The notes beneath the pieces are model-generated. The model was not told the origin of the DNA, did no database searches, and was given only the letters and a program-made list of their open reading frames with translations. The position numbers and the translations under genes were made by a program. Below, one piece after another: positions 44,223 through 54,489 of a stretch of DNA of 64,000 nucleotides. This DNA is from Marivirga aurantiaca. GTDB lineage: Bacteria; Bacteroidota; Bacteroidia; Cytophagales; Cyclobacteriaceae. Position 1 is the stretch's first letter. Every line of letters starts with the position of its first letter. Location: the NCBI RefSeq assembly GCF_016679925.1, contig NZ_JAEQBW010000001.1, forward strand, positions 682,001-746,000, written 5' to 3'.

Positions 44223-44699
44223 TTATAAGAATTTCTTAAGGATGATCAGACTCCTGTATTGGATTCCATTTTCCATGATGGGCTCCTTATAGTGACGGAC
44301 AAAATAATCTGTCTCGGTAGCAACAATTTTAAACCCTAATTTTCGGTAGAGTGTCAATTGCCTCAAACTTGAATTACCGGTACAGATTGTTAGTTCTTTG
44401 ATGTGATTGGATTTTGCTTTTTTGAAGGCGTCATGAAGCAATAAAGTGCCTATTCCTTTTCCCTGGTAATTTTCAGCTACAGCAATATTTTTGATTTCCC
44501 ATTCATTTTGTGCTAAATCGAGAAGTGCATAGCATCCTACTGTTTCTCCTTTATAGATGGCAATGTAAATAGTGGCCTTGTCAATGTATTCCTGAACTTT
44601 ATCTATGTCAGGATCAGCCAGCAACATAAAGTCTATAATGGCTTGTGTAATTGTGTGTGCTTTCTTTATTGCTAGTGTATAACTATTGATGGTGTTCAT
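44223..44699 (-). CDS. GNAT-family N-acetyltransferase
   Basis: The 158-residue product has the GNAT acetyl-CoA motif NYQGKGIGTLLLHDAFKKAK preceded by strand EIKNIAVAE, with VGCYALLDLAQNE and LYRKLGFKIVATETDYF. It likely transfers an acetyl group to an amine on a small molecule or protein, substrate unknown. It overlaps the upstream small membrane-protein gene by 4 bp. Confidence 0.88.
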   Translation of the reverse strand: MNTINSYTLAIKKAHTITQAIIDFMLLADPDIDKVQEYIDKATIYIAIYKGETVGCYALLDLAQNEWEIKNIAVAENYQGKGIGTLLLHDAFKKAKSNHIKELTICTGNSSLRQLTLYRKLGFKIVATETDYFVRHYKEPIMENGIQYRSLIILKKFL

Positions 44700-45067
44700 A
44701 TTTCCAACAATGATTGCTTGTACATATTATGGAAAAGTAGTGGAAGAAATATGAATCCGAAAATGAAAAATGAACCGCTAAATAATATGTTTGCCAAAAA
44801 ATCATTGATGAACCTGGCCCAGGTAGAAAGTACAAAGATGATCAAAAATGATTGGCCACTAATCCATTGATACAAAAGTTGTTTGTGTTCCAATTTCTTT
44901 TCTTTCCACTTATAGTATAGAATGATGGGGAAACACAAAAGGCCTGCACCGGTTTCTCCTATATAAAGCAGTTTGATAGCGTATGGTAGTCGTAGTATCA
45001 GGAATAAAAGCCCGGTTACGAATATAAAACTGAAAATCCATGCCAATAAGTATATTGTTTTTTTCAT
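44696..45067 (-). CDS. Small integral membrane protein, unknown
   Basis: The 123-residue product has about four membrane helices (YLLAWIFSFIFVTGLLFLIL, GETGAGLLCFPIILYY, SFLIIFVLSTWARFI, LFSGSFFIFGFIFLPLLF). I do not recognise a family. It resembles the membrane half of the neighbouring upstream protein in ending with a FLPLLF(F)HNMY/FRMY-like segment, so the two may be related by duplication. It lies 12 bp after that gene. Confidence 0.65.
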   Translation of the reverse strand: MKKTIYLLAWIFSFIFVTGLLFLILRLPYAIKLLYIGETGAGLLCFPIILYYKWKEKKLEHKQLLYQWISGQSFLIIFVLSTWARFINDFLANILFSGSFFIFGFIFLPLLFHNMYKQSLLEI

Positions 45068-45079
45068 TTTAGAGATTGT

Positions 45080-45697
45080 TTAATTGGATACCTCTGACTG
45101 ACTTGATTGGTACATTCTGAAAAATAAGAATGGTAAAAAACCAATACCAAAAACTAGGAACCCAACTCCCAATAAAATACCTGCTCCCTGAAGGTGAAGT
45201 AATTTAAACAGACTGGCAGTTATAATGATCATCAGGCTTAATGTTCCTAAAACCCATTTCAATTTCTCGGAGAGTACAGAGAAAACTTTGTTTTTAAATT
45301 TATTGATTAACAAGAGTGGTAGAAAGATAAATGAAATCCCAAGCATACCGCCTAACAATAAAACTGTTGCTCCGGGTAAGTGCATTACCTTGAAAAACGC
45401 TCCTGCTGTTGTAGATAAAGCAAAAAGATAGCCTGTAATGTAAGTGAATTGTTTCATGATAATTATTTTTTTATGATTTAGTAAAAAAACTGTTTCTCTT
45501 TGAATTTCCTCAAACCCATTGGGGGTAGTTTGTTGGTATGCCTTTTGGAAAGCTTCTTCGAAAGAAGTGCCATCCTGCATTTTCATTTCCACCAGGCAGC
45601 AAAAATGGTCGATCAAATCCTCTCTAAGTGCTTTGTTTTTGATGGCACTTCTATTAATCATATCGCTGATATAATCAAAATGCTCGTCTGATATCAT
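45080..45697 (-). CDS. Membrane protein with HAAS-like N-terminal region
   Basis: The 205-residue product has a soluble helical N-terminus (about 1-75; LREDLIDHFCCLVEMKMQDG, SFEEAFQKAYQQ) like the HAAS/DUF1700 signalling-associated regions, followed by four membrane helices containing two similar units (FKVMHLPGATVLLLGGMLGI and FKLLHLQGAGILLGVGFLVF). In other bacteria such proteins are paired with PadR regulators. Here a PadR gene overlaps by 4 bp, which supports that pairing. The function is unknown. Confidence 0.7.
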   Translation of the reverse strand: MISDEHFDYISDMINRSAIKNKALREDLIDHFCCLVEMKMQDGTSFEEAFQKAYQQTTPNGFEEIQRETVFLLNHKKIIIMKQFTYITGYLFALSTTAGAFFKVMHLPGATVLLLGGMLGISFIFLPLLLINKFKNKVFSVLSEKLKWVLGTLSLMIIITASLFKLLHLQGAGILLGVGFLVFGIGFLPFLFFRMYQSSQSEVSN

Positions 45698-46041
45698 ATC
45701 GCTGGAAATGGTTTATTGCTGTCAAATACAATTTTCTGAAGAGTGGAGATGAAATCTGCCAGCTCATCCATGACTTCGTTTTTAGCTGTTTTCCCTTTGG
45801 GAGTCAACCTGTAATACTTCCTGATTCGTTTACCCATACTCACTTCTTCAATGGTTACAATGCCATCACTAAGGAGTTTGTGAAGAGTGGGATAGAGACT
45901 GCCATCTTTGATCAAGATTTTTCCCTCAGAAATTTCCTTTACTTTCTGGCAAATTTCATAACCGTACATTCTATCATTCTCTTCAAGCAATTTCAGAATG
46001 ATTACTCCCAATGTGCCTTTTAATAATTCTTTTGAATACAT
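45694..46041 (-). CDS. PadR-family transcriptional regulator
   Basis: The 115-residue product is a PadR winged-helix regulator (MYSKELLKGTLGVIILKLLE, MYGYEICQKVKEIS, IKDGSLYPTLHKLLSDGIVT, RIRKYYRLTPKGK). The ATG at 46041 is preferred over upstream starts up to 46074. It is the first gene of the run that continues with the two membrane proteins, the GNAT enzyme and perhaps the hydrolase, and probably represses that run. The inducer is unknown. Confidence 0.88.
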   Translation of the reverse strand: MYSKELLKGTLGVIILKLLEENDRMYGYEICQKVKEISEGKILIKDGSLYPTLHKLLSDGIVTIEEVSMGKRIRKYYRLTPKGKTAKNEVMDELADFISTLQKIVFDSNKPFPAI

Positions 46042-46164
46042 ATTACAAAGATACATCATAATCCGATATATCAAATTAAAATGGTAAAATATTTTTTTAA
46101 ATAACCTATTCCGTTTATTTATAATTTAAAGCTTTTATATATTGAAACTTATTTCGAATGAGTT

Positions 46165-48279
46165 ATGGCAATAGATAGAATTAATGATTTAATAAACAGA
46201 AGTAACTTAGTTAGTAGGGATTTGAGTTGGCTCCAATTTAACTACAGGGTATTGGACCAGGCTCGGCAAACAGAAAGGAATGTATTTGAAAGATTAAAAT
46301 TCCTGGCCATTACTGCCTCTAACCTGGATGAATTTTTCATGATCAGGGTAGGCTCCTTATATAATTATATAGACTACGGCAGAGAGCGTGTAGACTATTC
46401 CGGATTACGTGAATTACCTTTCAGAAAAAAACTACTTACTGAGTGCCAGGATTTTGTAAAATCACAGAATAAGCTTTTTTCTGAGATTTTGGAACCGCTT
46501 TTTGAAGAGAATGATTTTAAAATCGTTAAAATGAGCGATTTAAAAGAGTCGGAAATGAAGCGGGCCAGATCTTTCTTTGACAAGATTATTTTTCCAATGC
46601 TTACCCCAATGGTGTATGATAACTATCATACGTTCCCCATACTCATGAATAAATTACTGATTTTTTCAGTAGTTACCCGCAACCACGGAGATAAAAAAGA
46701 TAATAAAAAACTATCTTTTATTCAGATGCCTCAAAATATTCAGAGGTTTTTTGAAATAGAGAGGGATGGAAAAATATTATTTCTTCCAATAGAAGAATTG
46801 GTGAGGGCCAATATTGATCAACTTTTCAGAAACATCGAAATTCTTTCGGTCAATATGTTTAGAATTACCAGAAACGGGGATTTCACACTTGAAGAAAGCG
46901 ATGATATAGAGGCTAATTTCCTGGAAGAAATGCGCAAAAAGCTTAAAACACGTAAAACAGGCCGTGTTGTGCGTATAGAGATAGACAAAGACTATGACAA
47001 ATGGATGATGAAAGTCCTTTCCGACAGATGGGAAATGGACAAAGACAATATTTTCAAATTTGGCGATAACTCCTTATTGGATTATGCAGCTCTCTGGCAG
47101 GTAATTAAACACAATGAGTTTAAGGATAAAATACCTGAAACCCAGGCTCCGGTTCCTCCTTTAACCTTTCCGGAGCACAAATCAGATTCTGACAATATTT
47201 TCGAGATATTAAAAGACAGGGATATCCTCTTACATCATCCTTATAATAATATTGAACCTGTTTTGGATATGATAGAAAAAGCCTCGGATGATCCCAAGGT
47301 GCTTTCTATTAAATTGACTATTTACAGATTGGCCAGAAATTCCAGGATTGTGGATGCTTTATTGAAGGCAACAGAAAATGGTATCCACGTATCAGTGCTT
47401 TTTGAGGTGAAGGCACGTTTCGATGAAGAAAACAATATCAGGGAAGCCAAACGATTGCAAAAAGCCGGCTGTTTTGTGATTTATGGTATTAGCAGGTTTA
47501 AAACCCATACCAAGCTGTTAATGATTGTCCGCAAAGAAGGGGAGAAGGTTACACGCTATTTACACATGGCAAGTGGTAACTACAATGAAGAAACTGCCCG
47601 GCTCTATACCGATATAGGCTTAATGACCACGGATGAAGTGTATGCTCAGGATATCTCTGAGTTTTTCAATGTAATTACCGGACATAGTCACCCTCAGGAA
47701 TACGAGCGATTGATTACTGCGCCCAAGGATATGCGTAATAAGCTGATTGCCCTGATTAGAAATGAAGCAAATAACGCCAGGGAAGGTTTGCCATCAGGGA
47801 TATGCATTAAAATCAATTCATTGGAGGATAAAGAGGCCATTGATGAATTGTATGCGGCTTCACAGGCGGGTGTGTCCATCAAGCTAATTGTGAGGGGGAT
47901 TTGTTGCCTGAGACCCGGCAGAATAGGCTTAAGCGAAAATATATCTGTTTGTTCTATTGTAGGCAATTACCTTGAGCATTCAAGGATTTATTATTTTCAC
48001 AATAATGGGGAACCCAAAGTGTATGGTGGTAGTGCTGATATGATGGTGCGGTCGTTTGAAAGACGTTTGGAATCTCTTTTTCTGATTGTAGATGAAACAT
48101 TGAAGAAACAAGTAATGAATATCCTCCGGTATAACCTGAGAGATAATGTAAACTCCTACATAATGAATGAGGATGGCAGTTATTCTCTTAAGAAAAACAA
48201 AGATGTGGAGCCGTTCAACATACATAAGGAATTTTATAAGCTCACTCCTGAAATCATTGAGGACGTAAAACTATTTTGA
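46165..48279 (+). CDS. ppk1: Polyphosphate kinase 1
   Basis: PPK1 makes inorganic polyphosphate from ATP. The 704-residue product shows the family's N-terminal segment (RDLSWLQFNYRVLDQA), ITASNLDEFFMIRVG, LHHPYNNIEPVLDMI, KLTIYRLARNSRIVDALLKA, the phosphohistidine region RYLHMASGNYNEETARLYTD, and HSRIYYFHNNGEPKVYGGSA near the C-terminus. Length is normal for the family. It is a single gene, divergent from the PadR gene. Confidence 0.96.
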   Translation: MAIDRINDLINRSNLVSRDLSWLQFNYRVLDQARQTERNVFERLKFLAITASNLDEFFMIRVGSLYNYIDYGRERVDYSGLRELPFRKKLLTECQDFVKSQNKLFSEILEPLFEENDFKIVKMSDLKESEMKRARSFFDKIIFPMLTPMVYDNYHTFPILMNKLLIFSVVTRNHGDKKDNKKLSFIQMPQNIQRFFEIERDGKILFLPIEELVRANIDQLFRNIEILSVNMFRITRNGDFTLEESDDIEANFLEEMRKKLKTRKTGRVVRIEIDKDYDKWMMKVLSDRWEMDKDNIFKFGDNSLLDYAALWQVIKHNEFKDKIPETQAPVPPLTFPEHKSDSDNIFEILKDRDILLHHPYNNIEPVLDMIEKASDDPKVLSIKLTIYRLARNSRIVDALLKATENGIHVSVLFEVKARFDEENNIREAKRLQKAGCFVIYGISRFKTHTKLLMIVRKEGEKVTRYLHMASGNYNEETARLYTDIGLMTTDEVYAQDISEFFNVITGHSHPQEYERLITAPKDMRNKLIALIRNEANNAREGLPSGICIKINSLEDKEAIDELYAASQAGVSIKLIVRGICCLRPGRIGLSENISVCSIVGNYLEHSRIYYFHNNGEPKVYGGSADMMVRSFERRLESLFLIVDETLKKQVMNILRYNLRDNVNSYIMNEDGSYSLKKNKDVEPFNIHKEFYKLTPEIIEDVKLF

Positions 48280-48328
48280 ATAATAATGGGAGAAATGGCC
48301 CGTAAATAAATTCAGTTAAACACAACTT

Positions 48329-50215
48329 ATGAATATCAAAACAACGCTCATTAGCTCTTTTTTCGTGCTGTTCCTTCAACCCTTACTTTTTGGGCAGGTA
48401 CCTTTAAATGTAACCATGAAGACGGAGATCAAAGAAGCAACTGTTTTCCTTCAAGGAGCTCAGGTTTTCAGATCTGGAGCAACTACTATTGAAGCAGGAA
48501 AATCAAGTATCGTCATGAAGTCGCTGTCCCCACATTTGGATGATAAAAGTATTCAAGTGAAAGGAGAGGGGGATTTTACGATATTATCTGTCAACAGGAA
48601 ATTCAATTATTTGAATGAACTGAGCAAGGATAAACAAATAGATAGCCTTACTGGCAGAATTGATATACTTGAAAAAAAGCTATCCAATCAAGCAGCAAGG
48701 TTAGAGGTGTTAAAAGAAAAGCAAAGTGTGCTTGATCAAAATAAGGAATTGAAAGGGAACACCAATTCCCTGCAACAACTGAAGCAAGCAATTGAATTTT
48801 ATGATAAGGAATTAACAGCCATTAAATCAGAAGAACTTAAGATTTATCTGGAAAGGGAACTCCTGGAGCAAGAAAAACAAAAGCTGCAGAGTCAGGTTAA
48901 TTCCGTAAAGAAGCAAAAAGATTTCCCTTCAAGTGAAATAGTAATTCAGGTAGAGTCCGTTAAAAAGGTTCAGGCAAATTTTACCATTTCCTATTTTGTG
49001 CAAAATGCAGGTTGGTATCCTAAATATGATGTGAAAGTAACTGATGTAGAGAGTCCAGTTAATATTAGCTATAAAGCCAGTGTGTATCAAAATACTGGTG
49101 TTGATTGGGATAATGTGAGGTTGAAATTTTCAAATACCGAGCCTAACAAAGGAAATTTGGTGCCAAAACTTGAGCCGTGGCTTTTGAATTTCAACAGGAA
49201 TACCCATTTCCGGCAAAAGATCATGGATGAAAATTTTTCCAATAATATTGGTGATGTTTATGGGATAGTAACTGATGAAGAAACAGGAGAACCCCTTCCA
49301 GGAGCCAATGTGATGGTTAAAAGCTCTAATATTGGTACAACTACCGATTTGAGTGGCAGGTATAGCTTAACCTTACCTCAAAATGCCCAACAATTAGTGA
49401 TTTCTTTTATTGGAATGGAAACTAAGGAATTACCTATTAACTCTCCCCAAATCAATGTCTGGCTAAGGCCGGATGTTCAGCAATTATCGGAAGTAGTGGT
49501 TACAGGATATGGATATAGTGCGAGTCAGTCTTCTCGTGAAGTTAAATTAAGAGGTGTATCATCACTAAAGAAAGCTGAAACCATTACAACTCGAACTATT
49601 GAAAATCAGAAAAGTGTGGAGTTTGAGGTGGAAGAACCTTATACCATCAAGACTAATTGGGAAGCCCTTACCGTTGATTTGAAGGATATAAACGTGGAAG
49701 CTATCTACGAGTATTATGCAGTGCCAAAGCTGGATAAGAATGCATTCCTGATGGCTAGAATCATTAACTGGGAACAGTTTAACCTTTTGGAAGGAGAGGC
49801 CAACCTTTTCTTTGAAGGAGGCTATGTAGGAAGAACTATCCTTGATGCCAATATACTTTCAGATACATTGGATATTTCGTTAGGTAGAGACAAAAGCATA
49901 ATGATTAATAGAGAGAAAGTTGATGAATTTACCAAAAGAAGGTTTATTGGCTCTAATCAAACAGAGAATGTAGGATTTAACATTACTGTACGTAATAAGA
50001 AAAGCCAGGCAGTGAAATTGATATTATTTGATCAGGTGCCTGTTTCAGCGAATAGCAATATAGAAGTTATTGCTACCGATATTTCCGGAGGAAAACTAGA
50101 AGATAAAACCGGGGAGATTAGCTGGGAATTGAAGTTAGCACCTCAAAAGCAACAGGAACTTAAACTACAATATGAAGTGAAGTACCCTAAAAACGAACAA
50201 CTGATTTTGGAATAA
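48329..50215 (+). CDS. DUF4139 (MuiA-like) protein with inserted carboxypeptidase-regulatory-like domain
   Basis: The 628-residue product has a signal peptide (FLQPLLFGQ), a DUF4140-like N-terminal domain (about 30-95), a coiled coil (about 100-195) and a C-terminal DUF4139 domain (FTISYFVQNAGWYPKYDVKV onwards). Within DUF4139, residues about 308-390 form a carboxypeptidase-regulatory-like module (GIVTDEETGEPLPGANVMVK) that ends in LSEVVVTGYGY, a linker common in TonB receptors. The family was linked to mucoid (exopolysaccharide) phenotypes, but its function is unproven. It follows ppk1 by 50 bp. Confidence 0.85.
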   Translation: MNIKTTLISSFFVLFLQPLLFGQVPLNVTMKTEIKEATVFLQGAQVFRSGATTIEAGKSSIVMKSLSPHLDDKSIQVKGEGDFTILSVNRKFNYLNELSKDKQIDSLTGRIDILEKKLSNQAARLEVLKEKQSVLDQNKELKGNTNSLQQLKQAIEFYDKELTAIKSEELKIYLERELLEQEKQKLQSQVNSVKKQKDFPSSEIVIQVESVKKVQANFTISYFVQNAGWYPKYDVKVTDVESPVNISYKASVYQNTGVDWDNVRLKFSNTEPNKGNLVPKLEPWLLNFNRNTHFRQKIMDENFSNNIGDVYGIVTDEETGEPLPGANVMVKSSNIGTTTDLSGRYSLTLPQNAQQLVISFIGMETKELPINSPQINVWLRPDVQQLSEVVVTGYGYSASQSSREVKLRGVSSLKKAETITTRTIENQKSVEFEVEEPYTIKTNWEALTVDLKDINVEAIYEYYAVPKLDKNAFLMARIINWEQFNLLEGEANLFFEGGYVGRTILDANILSDTLDISLGRDKSIMINREKVDEFTKRRFIGSNQTENVGFNITVRNKKSQAVKLILFDQVPVSANSNIEVIATDISGGKLEDKTGEISWELKLAPQKQQELKLQYEVKYPKNEQLILE

Positions 50216-50329
50216 TTTTTTAGATTTAGTGGTCAAAAATAGTTGGTAAAAACACGCCAATTTTCACTTGTCACAATGGATTGTGGATTAAAGTAACCTC
50301 TCGATTACTGGATTAATGATTATCCATCA

Positions 50330-50755
50330 TTAACAATTCAGGAACCATTTCATGGCAAGACTATCTTCTTTGAATATTTTGGTGACGAAAGGTAAATTAT
50401 CGTCATCGGTATGATAATCATCCACTTTATTGGAAGCAAACTGGGAAATGGGTGCAATTACTGCCTGGTGCGTAAACCCCAATTGCTCATATTTAGGATT
50501 GATTTCCTCATTGAGCCAGGTAATATCTTCATTTCTTATAAGCTCCAACTCTTTGGTGTCTGCAAACAATAAAAATTTGGTTTGATCCTCCATTTTAATT
50601 TTGGGAAGCTCTGTCTTATAAATTTCCAGAGAGTTGCCAATCAAATCCCTAAAAACAATCGGGTTGAAGATTCCCCTCCATACTTCTTTAATATAAGGCA
50701 TCCCCCTAATTTCCTCTATGGTGATTCTCAATTTTGGGTGAGTATAAAGTCTCAT
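50330..50755 (-). CDS. Hypothetical protein, SpoIIAA/STAS-like
   Basis: The 141-residue product has alternating strands and helices (IKEVWRGIFNPIVFRDLIGN, TKFLLFADTKELELIRNEDI, EINPKYEQLGFTHQAVIAPI) that recall the SpoIIAA/STAS-like fold found in many short Bacteroidota proteins. This is a weak match by eye. It has no signal peptide. It lies downstream of yidC but a good terminator stands between them. Confidence 0.6.
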   Translation of the reverse strand: MRLYTHPKLRITIEEIRGMPYIKEVWRGIFNPIVFRDLIGNSLEIYKTELPKIKMEDQTKFLLFADTKELELIRNEDITWLNEEINPKYEQLGFTHQAVIAPISQFASNKVDDYHTDDDNLPFVTKIFKEDSLAMKWFLNC

Positions 50756-50781
50756 AAATGATATTTTGTCTTAATTTAGTA

Positions 50782-50827
50782 TAAAAAGAAAAGAATCAAA
50801 ACTCCAAAGTGAATTTTGATTCTTTTC
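50782..50827 (-). terminator. Terminator of yidC
   Basis: GAAAAGAATCAAAA (50788-50801) pairs perfectly with TTTTGATTCTTTTC (50814-50827) around a 12-nt loop. On the minus strand a TTTTTAT run follows, 20 bp after the yidC stop. Confidence 0.85.
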
Positions 50828-50847
50828 GTATAAGCAAAATATGGTAT

Positions 50848-52701
50848 TTATTTACTTTTTTTGGACTTGTTTTTTTTAGCTTCCTCACTAGCTTTCATTG
50901 CTTCCTGTAATCTCTGCTGAAATTTGGAGGTCTTTTTATTCACATTCTTCTTCTTGTTTTCTTCCAGTATTTGCTTGATTTTATCTTCATCAATCATTTT
51001 CCTGATTAAAGCCTGTTGTCCATAAGTAATAATGTTGGCTACAAAATAATAGAAACTCAATGCAGCGGCAAAACTGTTCAACACAAACATAAATACCACA
51101 GGCATAATATACTGAATATTCTTCATTGGTCCCTGTACCGAACTAACCTGCCCCTGAGACCATGTGATCAATAAAGTGGAGAGCGTCATTAATATGGTAA
51201 AAAGACTGACATGGTTACCATAAAAAGGAATAGTGAAAGGTAAAGTAGCAATGCTATCATAAGTAGATAAATCATTGGCCCATAAAAATGCCTCCTGCCT
51301 TAACTCTATAGAACTAGGGAAGAAATAGAACATAGCAAATAGAATGGGCATTTGAAGTAATAATGGAATACAGCCTGAAAGCGGATTCACCCCCACTTTT
51401 TGGTAAAGCTGCATCTGTTCCGCCTGAGCTTTTTGCATATCTCCACCATGTTTTTCTTTTATTTCATCCAGTTGTGGTTTTAGTACCTTGGTTTTTGCCA
51501 TCGATACGTATGACTTATAGGAAAGTGGAGATAATGCCAACTTAATAAGAAATACAAGAATGATAATGATGATCCCATAGTTACTAATGTATTTCTCCAG
51601 TACATGAAATACATTGATAATTACGTATTTATTGACTAAACTAATTGGAAACCACCCTAAGTAAATGTTTTCTTCAAAATCTGCAGCAACAGTTTGAAGT
51701 ATTTTGTAATTGTTAGGTCCGTAATAAAATTTAAATTCTCCTTTTTTGTCTTTTACTTCCGAAAGAGCAATTTCAACTTTCATTTCCCCGTCTTTCACAA
51801 ACTCATCTGATAAACCTTCCTGGGAAACCTTCGCATGCGCTCGCTGCATAGGAATATCAGTAATTAGAGCTGAGTTAAAGAAATTTTGCTTAAAAGAGAA
51901 CCATTGAATGGGCTCAGTTAAAATTTCCTCATCTGTATCAGCACTTTCACTCAAATAGTCCATACCGTCTTCTACCGAATAGTAGTTGATGGTAGCCTTT
52001 CTTCTGCTTTCTGTAAGATCTTTTTCGAACTTACGCATCTTTTTATTCCAGATAAGAGTGAAATTTTCACCGATTATTTCATTTTGAAATCCATTTAACG
52101 CAAGTTCATAACCTACTTCATAGTGCGATCCGGAAAGTGTATAAATTTGTTCAATGCTTCTTCCATTACCAAAATCAGCCTTAAATACAACTCTGGAGGT
52201 ATCACCTGCTTTTAGGATGGAGTTTGGTTTTTCTACTAATTCATAATTCAATTCGTAAAGATCCACTGCGCCAACAGCGGCATTCACTATTAATTGTTGT
52301 TGATCCAAACTTTCCTCTGCCAAAACCAATGGTTGACCATCGTAGGTTTCAAAATTCTTTAATTCCAATTGGCTGATGATCCCTCCCTTTTTGTCAAAGG
52401 TTATTTCAATAACATCTGTATTAAAAGTGATTAATTCAGATGTACCATTGGCCGCAGAGGCAAAAACACCATATTTTGATTTCAGAGACTCATTGATCAG
52501 TGAATCACTTTCCAAATTTTCCGCCCTACTTCCGTCATTGTTGCCCAATGTTGATGTATCCCGAGATTCAGGAGATTCTACTTGTTCCGTTTGATCATTG
52601 GTTTCATCGACTACAGGGCCTGGTGCATCTGCAAAAAACCAGAAATAGGCAATTAATAATATTGAAATAAGGATAAGTCCCGTTGCTTGATTTTTTTCCA
52701 T
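50848..52701 (-). CDS. yidC: Membrane protein insertase YidC
   Basis: YidC inserts and folds inner-membrane proteins, alone or with SecYEG. The 617-residue product has an N-terminal helix (LILISILLIAYFWFFA), a large periplasmic domain (about 80-340), and the conserved C-terminal membrane core (YGIIIIILVFLIKLALSPLS, KVGVNPLSGCIPLLLQMPIL, FALNSF-like VFMFVLNSFAAALSFYYFVA). A basic tail (FQQRLQEAMKASEEAKKNK) follows. It lies 10 bp after pyrG on the same strand. Confidence 0.95.
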   Translation of the reverse strand: MEKNQATGLILISILLIAYFWFFADAPGPVVDETNDQTEQVESPESRDTSTLGNNDGSRAENLESDSLINESLKSKYGVFASAANGTSELITFNTDVIEITFDKKGGIISQLELKNFETYDGQPLVLAEESLDQQQLIVNAAVGAVDLYELNYELVEKPNSILKAGDTSRVVFKADFGNGRSIEQIYTLSGSHYEVGYELALNGFQNEIIGENFTLIWNKKMRKFEKDLTESRRKATINYYSVEDGMDYLSESADTDEEILTEPIQWFSFKQNFFNSALITDIPMQRAHAKVSQEGLSDEFVKDGEMKVEIALSEVKDKKGEFKFYYGPNNYKILQTVAADFEENIYLGWFPISLVNKYVIINVFHVLEKYISNYGIIIIILVFLIKLALSPLSYKSYVSMAKTKVLKPQLDEIKEKHGGDMQKAQAEQMQLYQKVGVNPLSGCIPLLLQMPILFAMFYFFPSSIELRQEAFLWANDLSTYDSIATLPFTIPFYGNHVSLFTILMTLSTLLITWSQGQVSSVQGPMKNIQYIMPVVFMFVLNSFAAALSFYYFVANIITYGQQALIRKMIDEDKIKQILEENKKKNVNKKTSKFQQRLQEAMKASEEAKKNKSKKSK

Positions 52702-52711
52702 TTATATTATA

Positions 52712-54346
52712 TTAATTCGATTCAGATAAAATTTTATGCTCTAAACTAGCTTTCACAAACCTCACAAACAAAGGATGTGGATTGAGTACTGTACTTTTTA
52801 ATTCAGGGTGAAATTGGGAACCCACAAACCATGGATGATCTGGAATCTCAATGATTTCCACCAATTGAGAATCAGGATTGATACCACTTGCAACCATGCC
52901 CCCTTTTTCAAATTGTTGCAAATATCTGTTATTAAATTCGTATCTGTGCCTATGTCGCTCATTAATTTTGGTTTTTCCATAAGCCTGGTAGGCTTTTGTA
53001 TTTTTTTTGAGCTCGCAAGGGTAGGAGCCTAACCGCATAGTGCCCCCTTTCAAAGTAATGTTTTTCTGATCTTCCATTAAGGCAATCACCGGATGCTTTG
53101 TCTTTTCATTAGTCTCTATAGAGGCGGCATCCTTTAGTCCAAGTACGTTTCTGGCAAATTCTGTTACAGCACATTGCATACCTAAACAAATCCCGAAAAA
53201 GGGAATTTTATTTTCCCTCACATATTTAATAGCAGCAATTTTCCCTTCAATACCACGTTCACCAAAACCTGGGGCTACCAATACTCCATGCATATTTGAA
53301 AATAATTCTGCTACATTTTCATCATTTACATCTTCCGAATGGATCCACTTTAAGTTAACTTTTGTTTCGTTTTGTGCCCCGGCATGGATAAATGATTCTG
53401 TAATGGATTTATAGGCATCAGGTAATTCAATATATTTCCCTACCAAAGCAATATTCACTTCAGACAGAGGGTTTTTTAACCTCCCCAGAAATTCTTTCCA
53501 TTGGGTAAGTTCAGGTTCAACTTTATGGGAGAGTTTCAATTTGGCTAAAACTCTTTCATCAAGTTTCTCTTTTCGCATCAACAAAGGCACATCATAAATA
53601 GATTCAGCATCCATTGCTTCAATGACAGAACTTACATGAACGTTACAGAATAGGGCTATTTTCTTTCTGATTTCGTGAGGTAATTTATGCTCTGTTCGGC
53701 AAACCAAAATATCGGGTTGCACTCCTGACTCAAGCAGTTGCTTTACAGCATGCTGGGTAGGTTTGGTTTTAAGCTCTCCGGCAGCTTTCAAATAAGGCAC
53801 CAAGGTTAAATTGATGACCAAAAAATTATTATGGCCAACATCCCATTTTACTTGTCTTATGGCCTCAATAAAAGGCAAGGATTCAATATCTCCAATACAC
53901 CCGCCTATTTCAGTAATCACAATATCATACTCTTCCTTTTCAGCTACAGCATAGATATTCCTTTTGATTTCATCTGTGATGTGAGGAATTACCTGAACCG
54001 TTTTACCCAAATAGGCACCTTCACGTTCTTTAGTAATTACGTTATGATAAATTCTGCCGGTAGTTACATTATTGGCTTGTGAAGTACTGATATTAAGAAA
54101 TCTTTCATAATGGCCTAAATCCAAATCTGTTTCAGCTCCATCGTCAGTAACGAAGCATTCCCCATGCTCGTATGGATTTAAAGTACCCGGATCAATATTG
54201 ATATAGGGGTCTAATTTTTGGATGGTTACAGAGAAACCGCGTGCCTGCAAAAGTTTTGCCAATGAAGCTGCAATTATCCCTTTACCTAATGATGAAGTAA
54301 CACCTCCGGTAATGAAGATGTATTTTGTTGTTTTTTGAGATGCCAT
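52712..54346 (-). CDS. pyrG: CTP synthase
   Basis: PyrG converts UTP to CTP with ATP and glutamine. The 544-residue product has the synthase domain ([58 protein letters not shown]) and a C-terminal class I glutamine amidotransferase domain with the nucleophile in [15 protein letters not shown] and the His/Glu pair in [13 protein letters not shown]. Length is normal. It is probably co-transcribed with yidC. Confidence 0.97.
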   Translation of the reverse strand: MASQKTTKYIFITGGVTSSLGKGIIAASLAKLLQARGFSVTIQKLDPYINIDPGTLNPYEHGECFVTDDGAETDLDLGHYERFLNISTSQANNVTTGRIYHNVITKEREGAYLGKTVQVIPHITDEIKRNIYAVAEKEEYDIVITEIGGCIGDIESLPFIEAIRQVKWDVGHNNFLVINLTLVPYLKAAGELKTKPTQHAVKQLLESGVQPDILVCRTEHKLPHEIRKKIALFCNVHVSSVIEAMDAESIYDVPLLMRKEKLDERVLAKLKLSHKVEPELTQWKEFLGRLKNPLSEVNIALVGKYIELPDAYKSITESFIHAGAQNETKVNLKWIHSEDVNDENVAELFSNMHGVLVAPGFGERGIEGKIAAIKYVRENKIPFFGICLGMQCAVTEFARNVLGLKDAASIETNEKTKHPVIALMEDQKNITLKGGTMRLGSYPCELKKNTKAYQAYGKTKINERHRHRYEFNNRYLQQFEKGGMVASGINPDSQLVEIIEIPDHPWFVGSQFHPELKSTVLNPHPLFVRFVKASLEHKILSESN

Positions 54347-54489
54347 AAGATTTGTTCAAGTCGCCTTAGTACTTATGGGATACAAAGGTAAAAGAAGCAA
54401 TTGAAAAATGAGTCATTAATATGAATAAATATGAATGTATTATTTCCATAAATGATCAAACCACTATTAATTAACGATTTGTAATGTTT

